A DNA stretch of 64,000 nucleotides from Chrysomallon squamiferum (GCA_012295275.1 CM022665.1:39443795-39507794), one strand, 5' to 3'; shown: positions 24,002 to 40,100, counted from the stretch's first letter. Notes: generated by a model not told the origin, from the letters alone. Made by a program: numbers and translations.

Positions 24002-25760
24002 TAATAATAATTTCTTCTTATTAATAATACATTTTGTCCCCAAGATTTCAACTCGACAACAATCTAATTCTAAATGGTGCATTGTATATAAAGCTCATGC
24101 AAAATACCTGACTGAAGATGTAAAGAACTACCAGATGACAGGGAATCCTTTTCACCAGTGTGTGTAGTTGTGTCATTCAGAAGATCATCGTTTGACTTAG
24201 CACCTGAAGACAGAACACTAACCATAACCAAAGTGCCATGCAACAACATGCAGTCTGCTGTTTTAATTACTATTACTATTATTATTATTATTATTATTAT
24301 TGTTATTGTTATCGCTATTATTGTTATTATTATTGCTAAAGGTTTTATCATCATCATCTTGAACACTTTATTATCATCATCATTATTGCTATGATCAATA
24401 TCATCTTTATCATCATTATTACTAATATTATTGTGTTATCTGACATCAAATAAACAAATTTCTAATTCATTTCAAAGACAAGATATTTCAAGAATTTTAA
24501 GAATAACCTTTTTTTATCTTTAAAAAAAATGTTATGACCATTTATAAAATTAACCGAACATTTACGATCCAAATTAAAGATGTTAAATTTAATAAACAGC
24601 AAACTTTATGAAATTATTTATTTAAAAGAAAACATTTGTAACTTATCTTAAAGATATATATATATATTTTTTTTTTTTTCAGTGTTGAAGAAAATATTTA
24701 AAATTTATGATAAAGAACACCTGTCATTTTAAAGAGAACATTTATAATTTATCTTAAAGAAAATAAATGTTATTCATAATAAATATCCAGCTGTTCTTTT
24801 ATTTAATTACAACATGTTTAGTGTGTGTAGCAATGTGGCACACATCAATCTACATCTGTGTGTACACACACACACACATCATCATTTTATTTGTGTATGT
24901 TTTTTAAATAACTATGCTTCTGCTTTTCATAATGAGAATATTTGATTTTATTTGAAGTATTTCTTGTTCTTTTGCTAATATTTTATTAGTACTTTTTTCT
25001 TCTTTTTTTTTTCACAATAGATTAATTAAAACACACTATGTGCAGTTCTCAATCTGAAATTGGCAAATTATAACAGCAACCATGCAAAAATACCATTAAA
25101 TTGAGTCAAAAATAAATAAATATTTTTGTGTATTTTGCTTTTCCAAGTTATTTGTCTAAATAGTAACATTTCATTTATTATAATTATTACTGCTTTGAGT
25201 ATTCAGACACGTTACATTATCATCATTTTTAACATGCACTGATACTGTAATATTTTATTTAGTTTAAAATATACTTTAAAAAAGTAATTATTTCATGTGA
25301 AAATAAGTTTATAATTCAAAGCATTACTGTTTTATTATATTTTAACCAAAGAAATATTAAAAGATGCTTCAGTTAAAAACAGCACACATGATTTTCTTGA
25401 TAAAGCATTTTTTCATTTAATTATATAATGCTGTTCATGATATTCATTCTTCCAAACTGTTCCCATGGACTACTTCACTAGCCAGCATCTCAGAAATATA
25501 TCTGCTTTTCCACCAAGGAATAAAAGTATAAAAGATACCTCATTGCTAATTTATATGAAAAATATCAATGGTTTCAGAGGTATTGAGTTTTACATCATCA
25601 CTAAATGAACACCAAATGATTAATAATCATTAATATTAAAAATAAATTTTTATTTTTATTATTATAACATTAATTGCAAAAAATATAATGGTAAAACAGT
25701 ATTTTTAAAAAGGTCTTATAAAATAAAAACTTTTGGAATTATTATTATTGTTATTATTAC

Positions 25761-25791
<31 letters not shown>

Positions 25792-26281
25792 TTAATCTAC
25801 AAACTCAAGTGCTCTCTACAAAATCAAAAATACAAACACAAATTATAAAACCCCACACAAACTATCTGTGCTAGTTGCAAAGTACTACATTTTCACTACC
25901 ACTACACATAAATACACTATGTGCGTTTAAATACATGTTCGGTACGATAAAATTCACTACGCTGATGGTGCAGTTGACGACACGATTTGACAGTGACGAT
26001 GTGATTACCTCGAAGTCTGGACAACCCCCCAGAGGAGTGGAGGGATGCCAAGGCAGTAGTTGATTTTGCAAGGGTTTTGTTTTGCTTTGCGAGATGTGGG
26101 CTGGATGAAGAAATGTCTGCACTACTTCGTCTAAAAGCTTTCTTATCTGAATTAACAAGTGCAAAGAAACAAAACTGTAACAAACAACGTCAGTAACAAA
26201 CTGGTTTGAGTTTTAAAAACAACAAGTTAATTACAGATTAGGTTCCTGAAAGCAAAATGCAGATGAAATTGCAGCAGCAAG

Positions 26282-26317
<36 letters not shown>

Positions 26318-28692
26318 AAAAAAAAAATAAAAAAAAAAAAAAAAAAAAAAGATTAAAATTTAAAAAAAAATAAATAAAAATAAAAATAAAAATAATAATA
26401 ACATAATAATATGAATTAAAAAAAAGAAAATATATATTGATTTAACTTCTAGAAAATTTTAATTTCAATAAAAATAAACAATATTCCAAAAGAAATCCAA
26501 GAAGAAAAGAAATCAATATTGTTTTTATAAGTCCAAAGCAAATCAAAACAGTTATATAAAGGAAAACAGAAAATTATATTAGTCTCACAAACATAACTCC
26601 AAACTTAGGTTCAAACTTTACATTGTTAACAAATCTATTAAATTTAAACTATTAGCTTCAATAACAAAACTTTTGTTAAAATTAATTTAAAAAAAAACAA
26701 GCCATAAAATGAAACAAATGTTATAAACAAAAACGCTAACATGTTATTAAAACAAAAAATGCATGATGTTCCACTGTTTGTAATTTTATGATGAAAATAC
26801 TATGATATACTGTACAGTACAAAACTTTAGACTTTAAATGTTTAAATAATAATTAAGAATCATCTATTATAGATTTAAAAAGATAAAAATAAACATAGTA
26901 ACTAGAATAAGGCAGTTAATATCAAATATTAAACACATACTAATGTCAAGCTAATTAATTTTAAGATGAAATGTCTCTCTCAGCAAACTGAAAGACCTCC
27001 ACACCCTCCCAAAAATTAAACAAATTAAAATTAGATAAAAACCCAAATTTTTAAAAGCAGTATCATAAATAAAAATTAAAAATTAAACAAATTAAAATTA
27101 GATAAAAACCCAACATTTTTTAAAAGCAGTATCATAAATAAAAAATAAATAAATACATAAACAAAAAAACAAAAAAAATAAAATGCAGCAAAGGCCCAAA
27201 AGGAAAAAGAGATTTTGCAGTTCATTCACAGAATGTCTCTCTCTGTTTGTTTTAATTTCTGTTTCATGTAAGAAAAAATGATTTGTATTAATTCATGACA
27301 AATATGTATGGATTATCTGATTGATTACTAACCTGTTTTACTGTTCACTTTCTCGGTGGAATCTCCATGTGAACCAGATCCAAGTGAAGAATTTTCAGGA
27401 CTGTCTTCTGATAAGTTGGGTCGACTTTTGCTTCTTTGTGTCTGAAAATAAAGAGAATTAGAATCTGTTAGAATCTGTAATAATAATAATAATAATAATG
27501 ATGATGATGATGATGATGATATAAATAAATAAATAAATAAAAGTACACATAAACAATATCAATTTTAACAAATGAAAAATATAAAAGTGTAAAATATATG
27601 CACAATAATACTTTACATAAATAATAAATATATGAAATATATCCCATCTGAAAAAAAATAACAAAACTATTTGTATCTTTTAAATTAAAACGAAGCCATT
27701 GACAAATTATTATTTTTTTTTTTTATATATTCAATTTTCATATTCCAACATTTAATTAAACTTTAAATATTTAAGTATTTAGAAAGATTTACTTATTTAG
27801 TAATAAAATATTTCTTACCCTGGATATAATACCTCTTGCTTTCCTGACCAACCTTGCTCCAAAACCTGCTCTTCTGAAAAAACAACAAACAATTAAAAAC
27901 AAAACAAAAAAATAAATAAATTAATTAATGAATGTTTAAAGACACTTTCAGTACAATTTTTATATAAATTATAACTATTCATATATTTTAGAGAACCCAA
28001 AATAGAAAAGGAATATTTCTTTAATGATGAATTAGCCAATAATATTTTTATGAAAATATTTCTGAACAGGTAAACAAACTTTTAAAAATAATTTATAACC
28101 TTCAAAAAACTGCTTTTAAAAAATGTTTTTAAAAATTATTTTTTTTACTACTACTACCACAACTTGTATTCTTTAATATCAACAAATCATTTCTGCTGTG
28201 CAATATGTCTCACAATGTTACAATAAGATCCAAAGACTGATGTATTTGAATAATAGTAATATTATTAGCCATTGCTATTATTTATTATTCTCAAACTTTT
28301 GTTATGATCATGTTAAACTTATTATTACTTACTTCTTTGGTGATTCCCATCTGTTCTTGTAATGTTCCATTATCTTTTCCTCCAACCTCTCTTTCTGTCG
28401 TTTCAAATCTGCCAATCTCTCTCTGAAATATTCAGTAAATAAGTCAAATAATGTTAATAAATTATATATTTTTAAATAAGTAAGAAAAAAAAATATATAT
28501 ATATATTTCATTAGGGAGGAGTTGTCTATCTAGAATGATATAAAGGGACAAGTTAATAAAATGGTTAAAAACATAACAGTACTGAATAAAGAAAGAAAGA
28601 AAGAAAGAAAGAAACAAACAAACAAAGGAAAAAAGAAAGAAGGTTGGAAAGAAAAAGTAGAAAGAAAATAATCAAAGGACCGGCTGTTTGCA

Positions 28693-28725
<33 letters not shown>

Positions 28726-31107
28726 ATATTATAAATCTTTCACCTTAAAAAGGTAACAAATAAACAAAGACACATGAAAATTTGTTTTAAAAATCAACAA
28801 ACAAATAAAATAACTACTTACATGTATGTCTTCTGTTCTTCCACATACTGGTCTTTGTTCTCAAGAGCCTGCATCAACAGTTCCTGGTTCTGGTTGAGTA
28901 GCTGTTGTACCTGCATGAGCAAGGCACGGTTTTCTTCATCCAGTTTCTGGTTCACTTGGTACATAGCCTGTGATTGAAACACAAATCAAAAGTGACATTA
29001 TTAAGCATGTCATTTGTAGTCAAACTGTTAATTAAAGATAATTGTTAAAATTGTAACAGTGACATATATCTTATGAAAAAAGAATCACTCTACTTACATC
29101 AAATCTGTTCTCAAGTTTCTGAATCTCCACATCCATACATGATATTGTTTCTTTATTTTCACTCAGTTCAGCCATCATTTCTGTGCTCTTCAACTGCAGG
29201 TTATGATTCTCTGACTTAATACGTTTGTGATCTGTGATAACACTTTGATAATCATGATTCAGCTTGTTGTAGGCTGATCGCAGTCTGTCCTGCTCATCTC
29301 TCAGCTTATCATAATCCATCTGCAGATTTCCGAGAGCTCGAACCTCTGACTTGAGCTGCTCTCTCTCCTTTTCCAGAAGCTCTCTGATCTTGTTAACATC
29401 ATTTCTTCCCTGCAGCAAGAGTCTAACTGCTCTTGAAGGTCGTGGTGCTCGGTTTTCAACGATTTATGGATTGACTTCAGAGATCCGTGTTCAGAGATTA
29501 AAGACTCATATTCACAAGTTAACTGCTCATGAAGAGTTTGGAGTGATTCATGGTCAGATACCAGAGATTCGTGAAAACTCTGTAGATCTTCATGTGTGTG
29601 GATCAGATGCTCGTGCTCTGATTCTAAAGTGGACAGCTGGACTTGTAAAGATCGCTTCTGAGACGTTATTGATTCACACTGAGATTTTAGTGCTGTGTTT
29701 TCCACCTGGAGTTTTGCATTTTGCGTCTGCATATCCGAGGTCTGTTCGTGTAGTTTTGCATTTTGGTTGTTCAAAGTTTGGCTTTGGTTTTCAAGTTTTT
29801 GAATTTGTTCACCCAGTGATGACATCTGTGATCTAAGGCTGGAATTTTCAGATAACAGGGTAGCATTCTGAAATAGAATAAATATGAACTTGTGTGTTCT
29901 GTAACAGTGAACTTTTAAACAAACAAATGACTGTAAACAAAAGTAAAATATGGAAACTGAAATGGAATTAGAAGTCTTAATATTTTGTTTCATTCACTGA
30001 ATTCATTTTCTGCTTTTATGTTTTTGTCAATTGCTCTTATTTTGAAAAATATAATCAGCTTAATTTAAAAATTAAATCTTAAAATAATAAAAAAATAATA
30101 AAAATAAAAGTAATAAGAACAATTATAACAAAATAACAATACTCACTGTTCTCTCCAGATGGACAAGATGATCTTTAAGATCTAGGATGTCTTTGGTAGA
30201 ATTTGGCTGAGGTGTTGGCATCATTCTTATGTTCAGATTAGATGGACTCAGTCTGTAGAAATAATTGCTAAGATTTAACACATTCAACCAAATGTCTGAA
30301 AAAGTTCATAACTGTGAAATTAAAATACTAATATGACATATTAAATTATTTCTAAAATTGCATTTAAATACTCATTGTTTTTAGTAATAAAACTGTTATA
30401 TCAAAAATAAAACTGAAACAAGATTAACATCAAATAAGTATGAAAAAAAAAAGTTTAAATTTTGGCAGTGGGGGAAGCCCCCAAAACCCATGAAACCACC
30501 CCAGAGAAACAATTCATTATGTCTAGAAAATAACTAGATAAAAAAAAAAAAAAAATTAAATATTATTTTTTTATGAAATTTAACCAACCTTTCATGATCA
30601 CGACTAACAATTTCTTCTTCATATCTCTGCTTCAAACCTTCCGATTCTTTTTTCAGTTGGCGAAGTTCTTCATTTAACTTCTGATTACGATTCTTGGATT
30701 CCTCAAGTCTTGTATAAAATAAACAGATAATGTTTTTTAAAAGAAACAGTTACATACAAATGTAAACACATTGTTAAACCAAAGCAATATAAACTAATTT
30801 TTTTAACAGCTAAGAGATATTTTGTGTTTAAATTAGTTTCACAAGAAAGATTTATGAAATATCTGTAATTGAAAGTCAGTACTGGATCAAATTATAGAAA
30901 AATGATAAGGTTTTGAATACGGAGACCGGATATATTTCAGATTATGGATAAAGAATCATGATGATAAAAAACGTCCTCAACTCAAATTTCTAAGTGATAT
31001 CAAATAATTAATTACCTGCTTTCAAGTGCATGGATTTTCTCTTCTTTGATTTCCATGTTTTTCTTTAATGTGTCATGGATCAATGATTCCAAAGCCTTGA
31101 ATTTGCT

Positions 31108-31142
<35 letters not shown>

Positions 31143-34100
31143 TTACAAAGAAAATGAAAATTAGAGAAGTAAAAAAAAAAAGAGAGAGAGAGAGAAAACT
31201 GAGTTGTTTCTCTTTTCATAATATTTATACTGATCACTTGAACTAAATGGAATATGTAATCTAACTTCTCTCCAATTAATGGCACACAAGATGTTTGATC
31301 AATATGGAAATAAATAAAAAATAAAACAAAAATAAAAATATTGAATGTCAATTTAGAAATATTTCTTACTTTCCATCCTCAGTTTTTTCTGCATGAACTA
31401 ACTTTTCTCTGTTGATTCCAATTTTCTCTAGTTCATGACTTAACTTCTCAAGTTCATTGCTCAGCTGTTGTGATTTTATCTTCTCATTGACTAAATCCTT
31501 AAGAAAACAAAACATCAACAGTTAATCACAGACATTCGTATTTATTTAATTATTGTATCTAATGAAAGATAGTTGGAAATTTATGTTTTAAATCTGAAAT
31601 ATATGTATAGAGGAAGATATTTATTTAACTTTTTTTTTTTTTTTTTTTTGAAACCCTGAACTATGGCATGGATTTAGCTTACTATTATCATATAAAAAAA
31701 AAAAAAAAAAATTATCTATCTAAATTTTATATCAGCTTTTAACATGTTAATGATAATCATTTAGTTATAGCCAACAAATCAGATGTAAGAAAGATATATT
31801 AATAAATTATTTATGGATATAAAATAAAATACTCATTTTCTTTTTTAAATTAAAAAAAAACTTACTTCTCTAAGTGCTGCCAGAGTTTTCTTGTCCATGT
31901 TAACTTCTTGTAAAAGTTCTTTATTTTCTTTCTCCAGTTCTTTGACTCGAGCACAAGTGTCCTTCATTCTGTCCACAGACTTCTTCAAGTTCTTGTACTC
32001 CTGTTCTAAAGCTGAGTATTTTGCATTCATTTCATCCAGAGATGAATCCTTCACTTCCAAGCTCTGCCTCAGTTTTCTGCATTCCTTCTCTAAAGAAGAC
32101 TTTTCTTTCTGGATGGAGAATAATTCTGTTTCAAGCTCAGAAGCTTCTTTGTCTTTCTCTTCAAGTCGTTTTAAAGACATTTTCAGCGACTCAATTGTGT
32201 TCTGTAACTTCTCATTTTCGGTTTCAAGATCATTGTTGTCTTTTTCTAAAGATTCCACCCGATTCTGAGTGTAGGACAAAGATTTCTGAAGTCTTTGATT
32301 TTCATTATTTAAGTCCACAATGTCAAATTCCATTTGTTCCTGTTTCACTCTGAGATTCTTTTGAGCTTCTAAGGCTTTTTGTAATTGCTGAATTTCTCTA
32401 TTCAAAGCATCATTATCGTTTTCCAGTTCTAACACTTTACCTGATGAAGCTCTCAGCGACTCCAAAGTTCTCTGCAGTTTTTGGTTCTCTACATTTAAAT
32501 TAATATTTTGCTCCTCAATTTTTTCTTTCATCTGGAGGGATTTCTGAACAGCTTCGAGAGTTTTGGAAAGTTTTCTGTTTTCCACTTCAATATCAGAAAA
32601 TTCTTGTTCTAACGTTTCGTATTTATCACAGGTAAGCTCAAGCGTTGCAATTTTCTGTTGCAATTCTGAGGATTTTTTGAGTAAATCTGCATTTTCATTT
32701 TCCAGGTCCTCCATTTTGCTTCCACTCTCCTTCAGTTTCTGGTAGGAACGATTCAGCTGTTTGGTTTCAAACTCCATCTTTGACAACATATTGTTTTTCA
32801 CAGATATTGTCTCATGCAACTGCTTGTTTTCTCGCTCTAAATCCTTGGTCCTTGCATCGTTGGATTTTTCGTTTCTTTCGCGTATCACTTCGATGTTTTG
32901 AACCAAATGTTCATTTTCTCTTTCAAGCTCTTTCACTTGTCTTTCTGAATTTTCCTTCACCATTTCTAAAGTCTGTGCAATCTTGTCTTTCTCTTTCAGC
33001 AGTTCTTGGACGTTCTGCTCAAGCTCCAGACATTTCTGAGAGGTTATGGAATTCGTCTCAAGAAGTTTTTCAACTTTTTTGGAAAGTCTTTGATTTTCTT
33101 TTTCCAATTCCAGATTAGCTGCTGTGTTCTTTATCATGGCATCTTCATCCATTTCTTTCAGTTTCTGCTGCAGCTGTTGGTTTTCCAGCTGCAGACGCAG
33201 TAATCTTGCATTTGATGTTTCATTTAGCTGATCTGACAATGAACCTCCAAGACCTGGGGAAAAGATGAAATTCCATTTGTATCACAACTCTAGTAATACT
33301 GATATAAAAAACATGATAAGATTTAATTATAACAGCATCTTGTGTAACTGTCTTTCAATAGCAATAAATCCTTAACATTTTTCATTTCTTTTATAAAACT
33401 TTCAGACTGTTTTAAAAATATTGGTCTCTCCTCATGATAAATAAAAAAAAGAAAAGTAAATTATGTTGGTGGGGTTTTGTTACTTTTTATATTTTATTTT
33501 TATGGGAGGGAAGGTCATTTGTAGGTTTTTAAAAATTTCCATGAAAATTAAAATAGCTTTGGGTTTTTCTTTCAGTCTAAAGGATTAATCATTAAAATTT
33601 GAAAAAATTTGATCAATTGAGATTTTTCTTTTAAATATAACTTTTTACTCATATTGACAGAAATCTTTATGTAATAAAATTTTTCATCATGAAATTTCTA
33701 TTTCAACAGATATAATAAATTTGTTTCTGAATGAAAATTTCTCTTTTATATTTTATACCCAAATACTTAACTTAAAATCAAAACATAAACATCTTTTCTG
33801 AGATTTCTGTTACTTTAAATTCTTACCTAAAGTATTAAGTCTGGCAGCTCCAAGCTCTTGTTCCAAACTTGCTGTTTCACTCATGGAACTCTTCTTTTCA
33901 AATTCTAGTCTCACATTTTCATCTATCAACAACTGAATTTTCTCTCTTGCTGTATCTCTTTCCTATTTTAAAAAATATATAAAAATAAAAACAACAACAA
34001 TAATAATAATTATAAAAATATACATATACACATATTATATATTATCAAAATGTCAGTTTAATAACAATAATAAAAAAAAATAAAAAAGCATAAAATTTTC

Positions 34101-37100
34101 AATTCAGATAAGATAATTATTTGATTTTGGAAAGGAAAGATTTACTTCATGTTCACATATGCCTTAAAAAAAAATTGTATTTGAAATATGTTTTTTTTTA
34201 ATAATAAAAATACAACATCAACATACAGAAGTGACTTGTTCTATTTTCTCTCTGAAATGATGAAGTTCATTCTCCAATTCAATCACTGTCTCAACTCTCT
34301 TGTGACTGCTTTCCAGCTGATCTTCTAAAATAGCCTTTGTCTCCTCCAGGATCCCATTCTCCTCTCTCAGCTCCTGAAAGTAAATATAAAAGATACTTGT
34401 TCTGGCCAAATAGAAGTTTTTTTTACTGAGTTATTTTTAACAAAATATATTTATTTTGTAGTTGAAATTATGTTTTAATTTGATTGTTTTGACTGAAATC
34501 TTCCTTGTGGGAAATGAGAATGACTTAATTTTGTATTGTGAAACATTAATTTTTCAACTTCCACAACAAAAAGTAAAATCTTCTGTGCTTGCAAAATAAT
34601 TTTTATATTATCCTTTTTAACATTTAAATATTTACATTTAAATGCTGAAGGAGAAAAAAATATGAACGACAATATCAATTGACATCGTTATAATTTACAA
34701 AGGCCTTATAATTGTTTTATAATTAATTTTAAAAAGTGGAATGTTTTCCTTTTTTTTCTTTTTCTTTTTTTTCTTTTGTATTTTACCTCCATTCTTGCTT
34801 TGTAGAACTCTAGTTCATTCAATTTTTCCTTATATTTTTGAATTTCTTTCTCATATGTGTCTACTTTGCTGGCCTGAAAAAATTTAAAAAGCATCATTTA
34901 AACCTTTTTTTTTATTTCTTTTTGTTTTTTGTTTCAGTCACTGAATGTCAGGTTAGTTTTAATAAATAATATTGTCTAGTTTTTATATTTTTAATAATGA
35001 ATACCTAAAAAAGATTAGTTTGAAAAATTAACTGAAGTTAGACTGGATAAAAAAATATATATATATTAATCAAGAACTTTGTTATCATAAAAAATTATCA
35101 CATTTGTTTTATCAAAATCAATACATCAAAAGATATTCTAAATGAAAACAGAGAAAATGAGTAATAATGTAAAAAGAAAAGTAAATATAAAATATTATTT
35201 ACCTTTTCTTTGAGAATATCAAGCTCATCTTTAAGGGAACGTATCACTCGAGAATCTTGTAGAAGCTGCTGGTTCTATAAAAACAACAAAACAACAACAA
35301 AAATTTAAAATGTTCTATTTTCTAGAAACTTGCAATATATAAATGGATAAATAATTAACAAATATTAAAATAAAAAAAATAAATTAAATTAATAATAATA
35401 ATAAACTGAATAATACATATGTAGAAATAGATCATATAAAACAATAAAATGAAAATAATTTTATCAAAGAAGTTTATTAATAATAAACAAATTATAGTAT
35501 TATATTCAGTAAAGATGCAAACAGGAATGGCCTGATAATCTTATGCTGTCATCATTATTTGAAATATAAATAAACAAACATAACAATTTTCCTCACTTTT
35601 TAAAAACTTTTTTAATCTTTAATTTTTTTTGAAATATCCCAAAATAAATAAATAAATAAGTAAACAAACAAATAAACATTTCACATCACTTGATGATTTA
35701 AATAATACAACTTACTGCGTTAAAACAGGCAGTTAATTTAATCAACAAATCAATGAACAATAACAAAATTCTTACTGTAGTAAAGTAAAGGAATTAAAAC
35801 AGATAAAATATTTAAATCTCTTACCTCGTTTTTCAGTTTAAAAATATGATTTTTTGCTTCCTCAAGTTCATCTTGAGTGTCTGACAGATGTTCTATCTTC
35901 TCTTCCCTGTAAAACAATAAAACTAAAATGTTTAACTGAGTCGTATCTTCTATATTCATTAAATAAATAAATAAATTAATAAATAAGTGAATGAATGAAT
36001 CCTGCCAAACAAAATGGCTAAAGAAAAAGTGTAGCTAATACTTTCTACACTAGATAATAACAGATATCACTAGAAAATAAACAGTGAACCCACATAAAAA
36101 TTAATTCTTATGCATATAAGATAAATGTTGTTATATGTAATCTAGTTTCAAATTTAACAAAACCTAAAAATAACAAAAAAACAACCAAAACCCACCAAAA
36201 AACCCCACACAAGTTAACCAACCATCAAAAATATATATCTCTAAAATTAATAAATAAAATATGAAAACGCTGGAAACAAATTTTGATACAAAATTAAATT
36301 AAGTGACAAAAGATATAAATATGATACTTTCTAAATTCACTAATGACAAAAAAAAAAATAAAAAATAAAAAAATGATTATATATAAAAATCTAACAGACT
36401 GCAAAAATTAAATAAGACTGTTAAAATATTATTGAAAGATTAGAGACAGAAATGAAGAAAAAAAAAAGAAGAAGAAAAAGAAAGCAATAAAAATAAAAAC
36501 AACACAAATAAATCCTCCAGCACTTACTAACAACATACATGATTAGATAAATCAACAGTACCTTCAAAAGCTAAATCTAATGACAAATATTATAAATATG
36601 TAATGACAGCAAACACAAATCCGACCCAATGGCAAAAAAGTAACAACTAAAATAAAACCGTCTGTAATGTGTATGTCATTAAATGAAAATCTGGTTGAAA
36701 TTGTTTGTGTTGGAGATGGTCCAGAGTTTGTGGTGTTTTATGAAATACTGGTGATAGCCATGTAACAACTGGCAGTGTTACTTGATGTTCTTTTTACAGA
36801 CACTGACAGAAACCATCAAAAACAACTTCATCTATTTCAGAATCCACTGTAACAGATGTTGTTGCTGTTATTATTTATTTCATTAACTGGATATTTAAAT
36901 CAGATGCTAATTATTATTATTACTTTGTTTTTTAAGTTTCTTGTCTTATTACAGGACAAAGACAAATAATAATGATAGTAGTAGTAGTGGAAGCAGTGAC
37001 TGTAATAATAATAATAATAATAATAATAGCAATAACAATTATGGTAATAATAATAATGATAACAACAACAACAACAACAACAACAACAATAATAATAATA

Positions 37101-40100
37101 ATGATAAGATCTAAGAAGTCAAAAAGTAATGTTATATGTCTGCCATTATAAAAAAATATATATAATATAAATTATAATAAAAATATATAAAAAACCAAAA
37201 TCAAACCAATAATAAAATTAAATAAAGTATATCATTTTTGACTGATAAATGAATTTTCAAAAGAACAAAAATTTAAACAAATAAATAAAATAATAGTGAT
37301 ACATTTTTTTTTTTAAAAATCCACAAAACAAACCAAACAAAAAACCCTCCAAAAACAATGGCTATTAATACCTGATTAATGAGGTATTAACATTTTAAAA
37401 TGTTTTTAAATAAACATTAAAGATAAAAAAAAAATGATTCACAGTGTTAACAATAATATTAAATATCAGTAAGTTAACAATAAATAACAAATAGACCTGA
37501 CAATGATTAAATGACAAATGATAGCTAAAATAACTGTAAAAAAAAAAAAAAAAAAAAAATCTTAAATTTTTTTTAAAATAAATATTAAAATTTATATAGT
37601 GTACTGATTAATAATAATAAAATGTTTTAAGAGGTAAAATCCAAAAAATGAAAAATTCATAAAATGTATATATAAATATAAAAGGATGGCAGTCATTTCT
37701 GAATCATTTAATCAGTTCAAACTTTTGACCAATCAGAGTCTTGTGACATAGAAGAGCAGGTGTCTGGTAAGTGGTATATATTTGGAAGATACTTGATTCT
37801 ATAGACTTGTCGTGATTACCATTTCATTTGAAACAGTTATCAATTTAAGTTATTCCATGTTATTTCTGAATCAAAAGTTTCAGAGTAAAGCCATTTTAGT
37901 GACTTAATAATAAATAATTGAAATCTATTGACCATGAACAGTTTTTTTAATTTTCTGGGAAATTTTGAGAGGCACATGGTTCTTCCTGACCTTGTTTAGG
38001 ATGCCCTGTGTTTACCTCCTAAGCTATGCTAAAATGTGGAATGCAACAAGAAAAATGTGCCACCTACAAACTATTAACAAAATAAACAACATGCACTGAA
38101 TGATAAAAGGTTTATACATTAATGTATTTTAATAATATAATCATTTTAAATAGCATCAATCCATCCTACTTGCACATAAATGCACAGTGTTTTTGCCCAG
38201 TTGGAACTGGAACTTACAGATATTTATTATTATGTAAAAAATCTGTGTGTTTATAGTTAAAATTTGGGGGGTTTTTTGTTGTTTTTTTTTGGTTCCAAGC
38301 TTCTGCTGAGTTTGTGTACAGCAGAAGATTATGGTTAAATATCAAATGCATGTAGTCCTTTTGCATGCATGCACATAAGCACACACAGAAACACATTATC
38401 TTTTTAACTTGTTACATTAAATATTTAAAATACTGAAGACTGAAAAATCTAGGTACAAGTATAAAGAAAGTAACACTGTGCTATTCAAAGTCATTAGACA
38501 CATCTAATTTAAAAAAAAAAAAATTAAAGTGACGTTTTAAACCACCATGGAATGCAATGACTGAAAATACTTCAAAAATGCATCTAAAGTTCAAACATAA
38601 ATTATTTGAAATTAAAAAAATAATAATAATAAAATAAAAAATATTAATTTAATGAATGCAAAAATGGAAAATCCTCTGCTCATTTGACCAAACAAATGTG
38701 GAAAACACTGATAAATTATTTGTCACTAAATAATTTTTGATATCTGAGTATTTTAGGTTCTTTGATAACTGTTGTAACAGATTTTTTTCCATGATAAATG
38801 CGAATATTATTTTTTATTCAGAGAAAACTACTAAAAAAAGTAACTTTTAGAAAAAAACAAATTTCATCTTTTTTGCATGTTCCTATATTAATATGTCTTC
38901 ATATGATGTGATGTGCATATATGTATGTGTATATATATTTCCGTATATATATGTATCAGTATATCAGTGGATACAAATACGTATTATGTATGTGTTGAAA
39001 TACAGTTATTATTTCAATCCTGTTTCTGACAGCCTGCTGCTATTACTGTTAGCTCTGTGAATAACAAAACCTAGTGGTATGTGTATTTATTTTTATATCA
39101 AGAGATTTCACACAGGTTATTTCCACACTGATGACCCCAAGTCTCAGAATGAGTGGAAACGAATGAACTAATGAGTTACACGGTCAATATGAAGCAAGAC
39201 CGGTCAGTTCTATAATCAAGCTGTAGTTCTGACCTCTCACTGACCACCAAACTGTCAATTACCTGGATGATAATTATCTTAAGAACCAACCCACTGCAGA
39301 AACATGCTATTGTTCATCATGCTAGTTTGGTTTCTATACATAAATGTCTATTATTTTCCTTTTCTCTTTTGTGCAGATCTGGGGAGGGATATCTTTTTAT
39401 ATATATTTTTTTAAACTAAATCCAAAAAAAAAAACACAATATAAAAAAAAAAAAAAAAAAAAAAAAAATCCCCTCCTTACAAAATCTTTAATTATATGAA
39501 CAGTCATTGTATAAATGTTGTCAGGAATGATTTCATGTTTTCTAAATAAAATAAAAATCTGTATTAAAGTAAATGATAATGATCAAACTACAAGAACAAA
39601 AAAAAAAAAAAAAAAAAGTTTAAAATTAAACAGTAACATTAATAATAGTAAAATAAATCCCCCAAAACAAAACAAAAAAAAAAAAACAAAAAAACAACCA
39701 ACACTTGGTATTATTTGACTGTAAATTTCTAGTAATAATCTAGATGTAGAAGCAACTAGTTGGAACAAATAAACAAACAAAAAAAAAAAAAAAAAAATAA
39801 AAATTAATATTAATAATAAATTTTAAAAAATAATAATAATAAATGAATAAAGGAAACACTTAATAAGACTGACTCTGATACGAGTCATTCATAACTGATA
39901 AATAAATTTCTTTTTTTACTTGCCATTCCAAAAAACTGATGTTAAGCCAATAAAATAAAAAATAATTTAAATAATTAATAGGAAAGTGTAACACTGATAT
40001 ACATACAGCTCCTGTCTAACTCTTCTCAGTTTAGCTTTGTGTTCTGCTAGTTCTACAGCTAGGTGATGTTTTTCTGGACTCACAGAGGGCAGGATGGGGA

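Noticed and set aside
29411-29440. Micro-intron explaining the frame break (CA|GTTAGA...CTGCAG|G)
   Set aside because: It would be only 18 bp and its removal keeps the wrong frame, so it does not solve the discrepancy.
29351-33203. Plus-strand open frames up to 161 codons (29351-29836, 31891-33118)
   Set aside because: Antisense of coiled-coil exons; Ser/Phe/Leu-rich translations are typical of reversed Glu/Lys/Leu codons.
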